The notes under the pieces: generated by a model
Databases searched by the model: none
The model's input: only the letters and a program-made list of their open reading frames with translations
What the model was told of the DNA's origin: nothing
Assembly: GCA_036675475.1 (NCBI GenBank)
Contig: JAKFEY010000089.1
Location: 1-5,859 of the forward strand
Source: JALYRV01 sp036675475
GTDB taxonomy: Bacteria; Acidobacteriota; Vicinamibacteria; Vicinamibacterales; SCN-69-37
Length of the DNA stretch: 5,859 bases
Direction: 5' to 3'
Made by a program: the position numbers and the translations under genes
In this document: positions 1 to 5,778 of the stretch, in pieces
Layout: every line of letters begins with the position of its first letter
Position numbering within the stretch: position 1 is the stretch's first letter

Positions 1-150
1 CGCCGCCCGTCGCCCGCTCTCCGCCGGCGTCGCTGGTGGCCGCCGCCCCGCCGTCGTCCGCGCCCGACTCGACGCTGCCGCCGCCCCCGGCGCTCGGCGC
101 GCTGGCGCTCCCTCGCGCAAACTCGCGCGGCAGCACCCACCCTCCCTGCC
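1..150. other. GC-rich left edge, no certain gene
   Basis: Very GC-rich, low-complexity DNA downstream of the HNH gene. All three plus-strand frames are open from the window edge. The frame starting at base 3 reads as a Pro/Ala/Ser-rich tail with mostly G or C third positions and stops at TAA 171-173, overlapping the end of the HNH gene by 21 nt (151-171 plus the rest of the stop). It could be the C-terminus of a convergent gene beginning outside the window, but long open frames are expected by chance in DNA this GC-rich. The stretch also holds one copy (65-80) of the core of the tandem repeat found at 1635-1856. I see no RNA gene or terminator. Confidence 0.4.
65..80 (+). repeat. Isolated copy of the array core, CGACTCGACGCTGCCG
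   Basis: These 16 bases are identical to 1730-1745 inside the tandem array and in the same orientation. The copy sits beyond the 3' end of the HNH gene, while the array lies beyond its 5' side, so the gene and its upstream hairpins are bracketed by direct copies. The match is exact, but both places are GC-rich and low in complexity, which weakens its significance. Confidence 0.55.
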
Positions 151-1281
151 TCAACCTGACTCCGACGCCGTAAGCGGCTCCCATCCCAGTCCATCCAGAC
201 TCGCCTGATATGCGTTGTGCGCGCGGCATCGCAGCTCGATGTTGTCGGCCGTCGCCTGACCGCCCATGGCGTATGGGATGACGTGGTGATATTCGAGCGG
301 GCTGCGCGCGTCGCAGCGCCCGCGCGGTCCCTCGAACGTGCAGTGCCCACGGTCGCGCGACCACACCTCGCGCCTCACCGCTGCCGGAATCGCGCGTGAG
401 CCGTCCGTCATCTCGCGCGCGGGTCGCGGACGTTGGGTGAGCGCCGCCTTTTTCTTCAGCAGGTCATCGACGAGCAGTCGCAGCGCGCGGGCAACAATGA
501 CGGCTGGGTCGCCGTTCGGCAGCGCATGCCGCATCAGGTCTTGTGCCTGTTTCAGTACCTCGCGCGTCTCTTCGTCGATGGTGACCTGCAGCTTGTAGCG
601 CTCGGGCGAAAGGGCCGTCAGCTTCGGAAGCGGTGGCAAGGGGGCAGCCGTGGTCACTCGAAGGGATGGCGGTGACGCCGGGCTCCCTGACATCGCCTCG
701 GCGAGAGGCGGCGGTGGTTGCTGCGCCGGCTGCGGTTGCGGCGGCTGCGCCGGATGCAGCTGCGACGGGAGCGCCGCCTGCGGCTGTGACGGGCGCGGCG
801 CGTGCAGCGCTGCGGCGGTTGGTGAGCCGATCGACGGACTCGGAATCCTTCGCACCAGACTGGGCGCATCGGGCTTTGGGGCAAGACGAGCGACGATGCG
901 CTCGACGTCGCTCTTGCGCTGGTGGCGCGCTTCGGCGAGCAGCGCCTCGCAGTTGGCGTCGGTGAAATGCGGCGCGAGGAGCGATATGGCAGTCAGCGTG
1001 ACCGAGCCGTCACGAAGGGCGCGCAGCACCGCCGGCCACTGGCGCGATGCGCGCGCCGCCCGTATGCGCGTGAAGGACGCGCACTCCGAAAGGTGCAGGC
1101 CGTCGACGCAGTAGAGGAAGAGCGACTTGAAACCATCGGCCAGGTACAGACGCCGGCGGTCGTATTCGGCCAGGACTGCGATCAGGTGCGCCGTCGACGC
1201 CCGCTCGGAACCCACCGATCGCGCGACCTCGTCGCGGATCTGAGAGTCGGACAGATGCGTGAACGAAGGGATGTCTTTCAT
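151..1281 (-). CDS. HNH endonuclease-domain protein
   Basis: Encodes 376 residues. Residues 1-135 form a helix-rich domain with the pattern LAEYDRRRLYLADGFKSLF, then RIRAARASRQWPAVL and LTAISLLAPHFT. Residues 140-220 are a Pro/Gln/Ala-rich linker. Residues 228-282 are a second helical segment (VTIDEETREVLKQAQDLMRH...). Residues 296-365 are the HNH domain: Cys314 and Cys323, His332-His333 in LEYHHVIP, Asn347 in DNIELRC, Cys352, and His355-Asn356. The ββα-metal residues are all present, so the nuclease looks intact; a divalent-metal DNA-cutting activity is inferred from the family, and the target is unknown. This layout is common and often multicopy in Acidobacteriota, Myxococcota and Gemmatimonadota. 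There is no RuvC domain, so it is not IscB or Cas9. The ATG at 1281 follows AAAGGG only 3 nt away, a poorly spaced ribosome site, so leaderless translation is possible. It appears monocistronic. A defence, homing or mobile-element role cannot be decided from sequence. Confidence 0.9.
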   Translation of the reverse strand: MKDIPSFTHLSDSQIRDEVARSVGSERASTAHLIAVLAEYDRRRLYLADGFKSLFLYCVDGLHLSECASFTRIRAARASRQWPAVLRALRDGSVTLTAISLLAPHFTDANCEALLAEARHQRKSDVERIVARLAPKPDAPSLVRRIPSPSIGSPTAAALHAPRPSQPQAALPSQLHPAQPPQPQPAQQPPPPLAEAMSGSPASPPSLRVTTAAPLPPLPKLTALSPERYKLQVTIDEETREVLKQAQDLMRHALPNGDPAVIVARALRLLVDDLLKKKAALTQRPRPAREMTDGSRAIPAAVRREVWSRDRGHCTFEGPRGRCDARSPLEYHHVIPYAMGGQATADNIELRCRAHNAYQASLDGLGWEPLTASESG

Positions 1282-1284
1282 GAT

Positions 1285-1293
1285 CCCTTTATA
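1285..1293 (-). promoter_or_regulatory. Start context of the HNH gene: possible -10 or weak ribosome site
   Basis: Read on the minus strand, TATAAAGGGATC directly precedes the ATG. TATAAA (1288-1293) matches a -10 box in five of six positions and would place a transcript start at or next to the ATG, giving a leaderless message. The overlapping AAAGGG (1285-1290) could instead be a ribosome site, but at 3 nt it is closer to the start than usual. No good -35 box lies 16-18 nt upstream. Both readings are inference. Confidence 0.25.
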
Positions 1294-1389
1294 CCTGCGC
1301 GACTTTCGACCTCGCCGGTGGCGTCAGGAGGGGCAAACGCAACGCTTTCGAGGCGAGAGCCCGGTCACGATCCAGATCGAGCGTGACAA

Positions 1390-1430
1390 TGCACGCATGC
1401 GGCCTGATGAGGCTATCCAGGATGCGTGCA
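1390..1430. repeat. 9-bp perfect stem with nested inner hairpin
   Basis: TGCACGCAT (1390-1398) and ATGCGTGCA (1422-1430) are exact reverse complements separated by 23 nt. Inside the loop, GGCCT (1401-1405) and AGGCT (1410-1414) form a second stem with one G-U pair and a GATG tetraloop. There is no following T-run on the plus strand (AAAAAA follows at 1435-1440) or on the minus strand, so it is not a standard intrinsic terminator. Confidence 0.6.
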
Positions 1431-1436
1431 GCCCAA

Positions 1437-1465
1437 AAAACATTGCCTCCCAAAAACCTTGTCAA
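1437..1465 (-). promoter_or_regulatory. Possible distal promoter for the HNH gene
   Basis: On the minus strand a perfect TTGACA (1460-1465) is followed after 17 nt by TGTTTT (1437-1442), which matches only three of six -10 positions. If used, it would give the HNH message a leader of about 150 nt carrying the stems at 1390-1430 and 1364-1387. The weak -10 box keeps this tentative. Confidence 0.2.
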
Positions 1466-1521
1466 GCGTGGAGTGGCAGAAGCTGCTTGGTTTTGGAGTG
1501 AAGCGCAAGACAAGTTTGGTG

Positions 1522-1559
1522 GCAGAAATTTGCTCGTTCTGGAACGAGTAAATTTCTGC
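1522..1559. repeat. 38-nt near-perfect dyad
   Basis: The left arm GCAGAAATTTGCTCGTTC (1522-1539) pairs with 1542-1559 over all 18 positions: 17 Watson-Crick pairs and one G-T pair (1532/1549). Only TG separates the arms. Such a short spacer is unusual for an RNA hairpin (the terminal C-G pair must open) and is typical of protein-binding dyads, cruciforms, or transposon-type ends. No T-run follows on either strand, so it is not a canonical terminator. Confidence 0.85.
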
Positions 1560-1634
1560 AACGCGCGGCACCGATGTTGTGCCAAACGCGGGGATGGGGG
1601 CCCGGCGCTTGCGGCTGCAACCACCAACGCGCGT

Positions 1635-1856
1635 GCTCGACGCGACGCTGCCGCTCGACTCGACGTTGCCGGCACGACGCGACGCTGCCGCTCGACTCGA
1701 CGTTGCCGGCACGACGCGACGCTGCCGCTCGACTCGACGCTGCCGGCACGACGCGACGCTGCCGCTCGACGCGACGCTGCCGCTCGACGCGACGCTGCCG
1801 GCTCGACTCGACGCCGCCGGCCCTACTCGACGCTGCGCGTTCGACTTGACGACGCC
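1635..1856 (+). repeat. Tandem array of alternating 18- and 19-nt units
   Basis: About eleven clear units, then one decayed unit (1837-1856). Two types occur: an 18-mer GCTCGACTCGACGYTGCC (or with GCGACG in place of TCGACG) and a 19-mer GGCACGACGCGACGCTGCC. Unit starts are 1635, 1653, 1671, 1690, 1708, 1727, 1745, 1764, 1782, 1800 and 1819. Together they make a 37-nt higher-order unit: 1653-1689 and 1690-1726 are identical, and 1727-1763 differs at one base. Since 37 is not a multiple of three, the frame shifts each period, so this is not a repeat within a protein. There are no unique spacers, so it is not a CRISPR array. Identity is highest in the middle and falls toward 1800-1856, as in an array growing by slippage or unequal exchange. 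Function unknown. Confidence 0.9.
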
Positions 1857-1998
1857 CGTCCGACCCGCCCTCAGCGCTCAGCCCGCACTGCGTCGCCAGC
1901 GTCGCGGGTTGGCCGCCCGCCGCTCACGCGGCCCGGCGCCGCCCGGCCCGGAGCACCCCGCGCCGCCCGTTGCCGCCTGTTGCGACGTGCGTTCCCTG
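1857..1998. other. GC-rich DNA 3' of the BNR gene
   Basis: No gene is supported here. The DNA is very rich in C and G, with short palindromes such as CGGCGCCG around 1937-1945, and resembles the left edge of the window in composition. I see no T-tract that would make an intrinsic terminator for the minus-strand gene ending at 1999. Confidence 0.4.
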
Positions 1999-4710
1999 CT
2001 ACTTCTCGATCCGCTCGCGGATGGTGCCCACCTTCGTGAAGGTCTGGCCGGCGGCTTCGATGCGCACCTGATAGTTGCCCGGAGGCAACGGGGGAGCGCC
2101 GCCGCCTCGGCCGCCACCGCCACCGCGGGCGCCGCGGCCGCCCTGGCCTGGGGGCGGTGAGGGGCGCATGTTCCACATCACGCGATTGAGGCCGGCTTCG
2201 GCGGAGCCTGTCAGCTCGCTCAGCACCTTGCCGCCGGCGTCCGCGACCGTCACCTTCACGGGCGTGGCGCTCTTCTCGCGCAGCCAGTACTGAATCACGA
2301 GCGCGTCGGGCTCGTTCGGCACCTCGATGTATTTGTTGCCATAGAGGTTGTAATTGCCGATCGCGCCGAAGCCGTAGCGCGCGCGCGGCTCGATGTCGAA
2401 CGCATGCGCCGCCGGCCCGCCGGCCGATGCCGCCGCGAACATCGCGGGCCGCGCTTCCTGCAGCGGCCGGATGTCGCCAATCCAGATCGATCGCCCATAG
2501 GTGCCAATCACCAGATCGTTCTCGCGCGGATGCACCGTGAGATCGTGCACGGCCACCGTCGGCAGATTCGCCTTCAGCCGCGACCAGTTCGCGCCCGCGT
2601 CAATCGACACCCACACGCCCAGGTCGTTGCCCACAATCAGCAGATCGGCATTCCGCCGATCCTGCACGACCACGTTGATGGGCGAGTCGGGCAGCCCGCG
2701 CCCGATCGACGTCCACGTGCGCCCGAAATCGGTCGTGCGATACAGGAACGGCCGGAAGTCGTCGTTGCGGAAGCCGCTCTTCGAAATGAACGCCGTGCCT
2801 GCCTCATGCGGCGACGCAAACACGCGGCTCACATACCGATCCACCGGTGCACCCGCGCGCACCAGCGCCGGCGTCGCATCCGTCCACGCGCCGCCCGCAT
2901 CACGCGTCACCTGCACCTTCCCATCGTCAGTGCCCACCCAGATGGTGCCGGCTGCTACCGGCGACTCGGAGATGGTGGTGATGGTCGCGTACGGCACGTT
3001 GCGCCCGATCTTCTCGGGATCGTTGGTCGTCAGATCGCGGCTGATCTCGTGCCACGTGTCGCCGCGATCCTGCGAGCGGAACAGCACCTGCGCGCCGGCA
3101 TACAGCGTCTGCGGATCGTGCGGCGACAGCACCAGCGGCGCAATCCAGTTGTAACGCAGGCGCGGCAGCGTGGCGTCGCGGCGCGGCGCAATCACCGTGC
3201 GCACGCCGGTCTTCTGATCGAAGCGGCCGTGATTGCCAAGCTCGCGCGTGTTGTAGACCCAGCGGCTGTCGGTGGGGTCCACTTGGTTGTACATGCCGTC
3301 GCCCGGGCCCACCGTCGTCCACTGCTCGAGCGTGATGACGCCCGTCTTCGAGTTCGACGGCCCCTTCCAGGAGTCGTGATCCTGCAGCCCGCCGTAGACG
3401 TTGTAGGGATCGTCCATGTCGACGCCGATGGCATACACCTCGCCGATGCCGAGGTTCAGGTGATAGTCGGACGTCACGCCGCCGTCGTACGACACGTTCA
3501 CGCCGCCGTCGCTGCCCAGCATGATGCGCTGCGCGTCCTGCGGGTCCCACCACATGCTGCGGAAATCACCAAAGACGCCGCGGAAGAAGTCGGAGCTCCA
3601 CGTGTTCCCGCCGTCGCGCGAGATGTACATGGAGTCGCTCGTGACAATCACCGTCTTGTCGTCGTGCGGGTTGATGCGGATCTGGTTGAACGAGTACGGC
3701 GCCTTGCCGCCGGCCACGTTCTCCTCGGTCACGCTCCGCCACGTCTTTCCGCCGTCATCGGTGCGATAGAGCTGGTTGCCGATGATGCCGGCCGCAAGCG
3801 GACTGACCGCCGACACCTCGCGCGCCTCGGACCCCGGTTTCGGATTCTGGTTCTCGAGCAGCGCGTAGAGGATGTTCGGATTCCTCTGATAGATGTCGAG
3901 CCCGATGCGCCCGATCTTTCCCGTCGGCAATCCGCCCTCGAGCTTCGTCCACTTCGTGCCGCCGTCATCCGTGCGATAGATGCCGCTCCCAGGGCCGCTC
4001 TCAATCAACTGCCACGGCAGCCGCTGCTTGTCGTACATCGCCGCATACAGAATCGACGGCGACTGCCGGTTGATGACGATGTCGACGGCCGCGACGCCAT
4101 CGTTGACATACAGCACCTTCTCCCACGTCTTCCCGCCGTTCATCGTCCTGAACACGCCGCGCTCTTCGTTGCGTGAGAACAGATGCCCGATCGCCGCGAT
4201 GTAGACGATGTCGGGATTGGTGGGGTGAATGACGATGCGCGCGATGTGGTGCGAGTCGGGAAGGCCGGCAAACGTCCACGACTTGCCGGCGTCTGTCGAC
4301 CTGAAGACGCCCTTGCCGTAATAGGAGGAGCGGGCGATGTCGTTCGCGCCTGTGCCCATCCACACGATGTTGGAGTTGGAGGGCGCGATGGCGACGGCGC
4401 CGACGGCGCCGACGTCGACGGAGTCGGAGATCGGCGCCCACGTGATGCCGTTGTTCGACGTCTTCCAGAGCCCGCCGCTGCGGGTGGCCGCGTAAATCGT
4501 GTAGAGGTGGTCGCGCGCGGGCGATTCCGGCACGGCAATCTCGGTGACCCAGGCGGACTGCCGGAACGGCCCTACGTTACGGAACCGGAGCCCGCTGGTG
4601 AGCGAGTCGAGGCTGGATGCGCCCTGTGGCGCCTGCGCGGGGATGACTTGGGTGGCGCCGGCGACGGCCAGGGCCACAATTAGCACGGTCTTAACAAACG
4701 CGCGGCGCAT
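1999..4710 (-). CDS. Secreted sortilin/VPS10-like BNR-repeat protein
   Basis: Encodes 903 residues. An N-terminal signal peptide (MRRAF, hydrophobic core to about 20, likely cut near AQA at 25-27) sends it out of the cytoplasm. The body is a β-propeller built from Asp-box (BNR) repeats of the form S/T-x-D-x-G-x-x-W, visible near residues 84, 137, 188, 246, 316, 364, 407 (degenerate), 545, 602, 658 and 702. Residues 800-850 look like a FlgD-type β-sandwich (YWLREK...GLNRVMWNMR), followed by a Gly/Arg-rich insert (855-872) and the closing strand PPGNYQVRIEAAGQTFT. Databases usually label this family 'glycosyl hydrolase' or 'WD40/YVTN/BNR-like'; no catalytic residues can be assigned, and binding of protein or glycan is the safer inference. 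Such proteins are abundant in Acidobacteriota. ATG 4710 is supported by the signal peptide and a GGGAGG 8 nt upstream. It follows the VWA gene on the same strand after 146 bp. Confidence 0.92.
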   Translation of the reverse strand: MRRAFVKTVLIVALAVAGATQVIPAQAPQGASSLDSLTSGLRFRNVGPFRQSAWVTEIAVPESPARDHLYTIYAATRSGGLWKTSNNGITWAPISDSVDVGAVGAVAIAPSNSNIVWMGTGANDIARSSYYGKGVFRSTDAGKSWTFAGLPDSHHIARIVIHPTNPDIVYIAAIGHLFSRNEERGVFRTMNGGKTWEKVLYVNDGVAAVDIVINRQSPSILYAAMYDKQRLPWQLIESGPGSGIYRTDDGGTKWTKLEGGLPTGKIGRIGLDIYQRNPNILYALLENQNPKPGSEAREVSAVSPLAAGIIGNQLYRTDDGGKTWRSVTEENVAGGKAPYSFNQIRINPHDDKTVIVTSDSMYISRDGGNTWSSDFFRGVFGDFRSMWWDPQDAQRIMLGSDGGVNVSYDGGVTSDYHLNLGIGEVYAIGVDMDDPYNVYGGLQDHDSWKGPSNSKTGVITLEQWTTVGPGDGMYNQVDPTDSRWVYNTRELGNHGRFDQKTGVRTVIAPRRDATLPRLRYNWIAPLVLSPHDPQTLYAGAQVLFRSQDRGDTWHEISRDLTTNDPEKIGRNVPYATITTISESPVAAGTIWVGTDDGKVQVTRDAGGAWTDATPALVRAGAPVDRYVSRVFASPHEAGTAFISKSGFRNDDFRPFLYRTTDFGRTWTSIGRGLPDSPINVVVQDRRNADLLIVGNDLGVWVSIDAGANWSRLKANLPTVAVHDLTVHPRENDLVIGTYGRSIWIGDIRPLQEARPAMFAAASAGGPAAHAFDIEPRARYGFGAIGNYNLYGNKYIEVPNEPDALVIQYWLREKSATPVKVTVADAGGKVLSELTGSAEAGLNRVMWNMRPSPPPGQGGRGARGGGGGRGGGAPPLPPGNYQVRIEAAGQTFTKVGTIRERIEK

Positions 4711-4720
4711 TCACTAAACC
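4691..4720 (+). promoter_or_regulatory. Possible promoter for the small plus-strand gene
   Basis: TTAACA (4691-4696) matches the -35 consensus in five of six positions, and TAAACC (4715-4720) matches a -10 box in only three after an 18-nt spacer. It would overlap the start of the divergent BNR gene. Weak, listed because it is the best candidate in the short 54-bp divergent region. Confidence 0.2.
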
Positions 4721-4724
4721 TCCC
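4719..4724 (-). promoter_or_regulatory. Ribosome binding site of the BNR gene
   Basis: Reads GGGAGG on the minus strand, 8 nt before the ATG at 4710. It is a strong Shine-Dalgarno match and fixes the start codon. Confidence 0.8.
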
Positions 4725-4747
4725 GTGTCCGGCCCCCGTCTAAGCAA

Positions 4748-4754
4748 GGGAAGG
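4748..4754 (+). promoter_or_regulatory. Ribosome binding site of the small plus-strand gene
   Basis: GGGAAGG lies 10 nt before the ATG at 4765. It is purine-rich in an otherwise C-rich stretch and supports translation of the 35-codon frame. Confidence 0.5.
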
Positions 4755-4764
4755 AACACGAAAC

Positions 4765-4872
4765 ATGTTGAGCAAGCTTCGTTATTACGACTGGACGTTC
4801 TCGAACACCGCGGAAGGCGCCACCGGCGTGCTGCTGGCGCTCGCGATTATCGCCACCTATTTCGCGACGTAA
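4765..4872 (+). CDS. Small single-pass membrane protein, 35 residues (unlisted)
   Basis: The ATG at 4765 opens a 35-codon frame ending at TAA 4870-4872. The protein starts MLSKLRYYDW, has a polar middle (FSNTAEGATG), and ends in a hydrophobic run VLLALAIIATYFA that fits one C-terminal membrane helix; the basic N-terminus suggests N-in. Four independent signs favour a real gene: the GGGAAGG ribosome site, strongly GC-rich third positions (28 of 34 sense codons after ATG end in G or C), the membrane segment, and an intrinsic terminator 9 nt past the stop. It lies in the gap between two minus-strand genes, divergent from the BNR gene (54 bp between starts) and overlapping the VWA tail by 16 bp (4857-4872). 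I do not recognise the family. The main doubt is its short length, for which chance frames are common in GC-rich DNA. Confidence 0.6.
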   Translation: MLSKLRYYDWTFSNTAEGATGVLLALAIIATYFAT

Positions 4873-5741
4873 CTCTGACGGGCCCGGGCCACCATCCCGG
4901 GCTTTTTCACGCGCACCTGCAGCTTGTGCAGTTTGCCGTCGAGCTTGTCGGGCTGAAAGGCCATCGCGTACTGGCTGTGCAGCTCCTGAATCACGCGCGT
5001 GAATGTCGTATTCAGGTCGGCGGTCTTCTGCAGCTCGAAGAAGCCGCCGCCCGTTTCCTGCGCCAGCTTCTTCAGGTTGGTTGACGGCTTCGATCGCACC
5101 CGCCGCACGCCGTCGAAATAGTCGGACGTAAACCCGATCGAATACACCATCACTTCGTTCTCGCGCGCGCGGTCGCGCACCTCGTCGAAGTCCGTCTTGC
5201 TGCCGAAGTCGTCGCCGTCGGTGAGCGCCACCACGACCTTGCGCCCGTCGACCGGCTCGAGCCGGTCCATGGCGGCGTCGATGGCGTCCCACAGCACCGT
5301 GGCGTTGCCGAACCGCATCTCGGTGCGGATGTATCGCGAGAGCGCGTCGCGATCGGACGTGAACTGCGGGCTGAAGAACAACTGATCGTTGAAGTAGGCC
5401 ACGGCCGTCTTGTCGGCCGGCAGCATGCGGATGACGAACTGCTCGGCGGCTTCCTGCACGCGCCCGATGTTGGCCGTCATGCTGCCGCTCGTGTCGAGCA
5501 CCAGCGCGGCCGTGAACGGCTGCACCTGGTTGTCGAACAGCGTGATCTGCACCGGCTTGCCCTCGTCGAGGACTTCGAAGTCCTCCATCTCGAGCCCCGG
5601 CACGAGCCGCCCGTTGCCGTCGAGCACGGTGGCAAAGATCGCCACCGTCTTCGCGCCCGATCGGAACGTGGGCTGTTGTTGCTGCGCGCCGAGAACGGAC
5701 GCGGAAACGGCTGCTGCGACGATCGCCGAAAGAAGTCTCAT
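4857..5741 (-). CDS. Secreted VWA-domain protein (acidobacterial VWFA-related type)
   Basis: Encodes 294 residues. The signal peptide (MRLLSAIVAAAVSASVLGA, cut near residue 19) is followed by a β-rich lead-in (residues 30-72, with LVPGLEMEDFEVLDEGKPV, the hallmark of the 'VWFA-related Acidobacterial' family). A von Willebrand A domain spans about 76-255: the metal-binding MIDAS is DTSGS at 83-87, with Thr148 and Asp175 (LTDGDD) as its other parts, so metal-dependent ligand binding should be intact. The tail (KKPGMVARARQSYVAK) is typical of the family. It probably binds protein partners in the periplasm or at the surface; the ligand is unknown. ATG 5741 is chosen because the signal peptide begins there; no clear Shine-Dalgarno precedes it. 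It starts 37 bp after the upstream BNR-type gene on the same strand, so an operon is likely. Its last codons also carry a terminator read on the other strand. Confidence 0.93.
   Translation of the reverse strand: MRLLSAIVAAAVSASVLGAQQQQPTFRSGAKTVAIFATVLDGNGRLVPGLEMEDFEVLDEGKPVQITLFDNQVQPFTAALVLDTSGSMTANIGRVQEAAEQFVIRMLPADKTAVAYFNDQLFFSPQFTSDRDALSRYIRTEMRFGNATVLWDAIDAAMDRLEPVDGRKVVVALTDGDDFGSKTDFDEVRDRARENEVMVYSIGFTSDYFDGVRRVRSKPSTNLKKLAQETGGGFFELQKTADLNTTFTRVIQELHSQYAMAFQPDKLDGKLHKLQVRVKKPGMVARARQSYVAK
4882..4907 (+). terminator. Intrinsic terminator for the small gene, inside the VWA gene
   Basis: GCCCGGG (4882-4888) and CCCGGGC (4896-4902) form a perfect 7-bp GC stem with a 7-nt loop, followed directly by TTTTT (4903-4907). 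It begins 9 nt after the stop of the 35-codon gene. The same bases encode KKPGMVARA on the minus strand (the T-run is the lysine codons), so protein constraint on the family's tail could produce the pattern by coincidence. Confidence 0.7.
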
Positions 5742-5778
5742 GGTGTTTCGACGATCGTAGCAGCAGTCCCAGCCTGCG

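Larger units (their letters stand above)
1364..1583. other. Cluster of consecutive inverted repeats upstream of the HNH gene
   Basis: This gene-free stretch is visibly richer in A and T than its surroundings. It contains, in order: GTCACG/CGTGAC (1364-1369/1382-1387); a 9-bp stem 1390-1398/1422-1430; an imperfect stem 1447-1458/1489-1498 that encloses CAAGC/GCTTG (1463-1467/1485-1489); the 38-nt dyad 1522-1559; and GGCAC/GTGCC (1567-1571/1579-1583). Longer-range complements also nest around the dyad: GTTTGG/CCAAAC (1514-1519/1582-1587, competing with the last hairpin) and AAGCGC/GCGCTT (1501-1506/1605-1610). GTGGCAGAA occurs twice (1473-1481 and 1519-1527). The density of stems suggests a structured RNA on one strand or a folded single-stranded DNA site, but stems of 5-6 bp are individually weak. 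The family is unknown to me. Confidence 0.5.

Noticed and set aside
1522..1587. Integron attC site or intrinsic terminator
   Set aside because: No paired RYYYAAC/GTTRRRY core sites are visible, and no T-run follows the dyad on either strand.
151..1610. IscB/OMEGA (HEARO-type) nuclease with guide RNA
   Set aside because: The HNH protein has no RuvC motifs, no split-RuvC layout and no PLMP-like N-terminus. The association of an HNH gene with a structured flank is only an analogy.
1289..1749. Minus-strand frames of 95-128 codons between the array and the HNH gene
   Set aside because: They start inside the array and share only array-derived N-termini. The rest covers the hairpin region with no domain or coding-type third-position bias. 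Kept only as a reminder that a homologue search would settle it.
1635..1856. CRISPR array
   Set aside because: Units are contiguous without unique spacers, and no cas gene is present.
1383..2160. Plus-strand frames of about 200 codons running through the tandem array
   Set aside because: Their proteins are Arg/Ala/Asp repeats created by the array, whose 37-nt period shifts frame. There is no ribosome site or domain.
2093..2160. GC-rich low-complexity stretch in the BNR gene
   Set aside because: It encodes an in-frame Gly/Arg/Pro-rich insert near the C-terminus, common in this family in high-GC genomes. Not evidence of a separate element.
2404..4176. Long plus-strand open frame of 590 codons opposite the BNR gene
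   Set aside because: It is rich in Arg, His, Ala and Val with no recognisable domain, and lies wholly antisense to a gene with a signal peptide, strong ribosome site and clear repeats. It is a GC-bias shadow.
4390..4430. Short GACGGCGCC repeats
   Set aside because: They lie inside the BNR coding sequence and simply encode the Val-Gly-Ala-Val-Gly-Ala stretch near residues 99-106.
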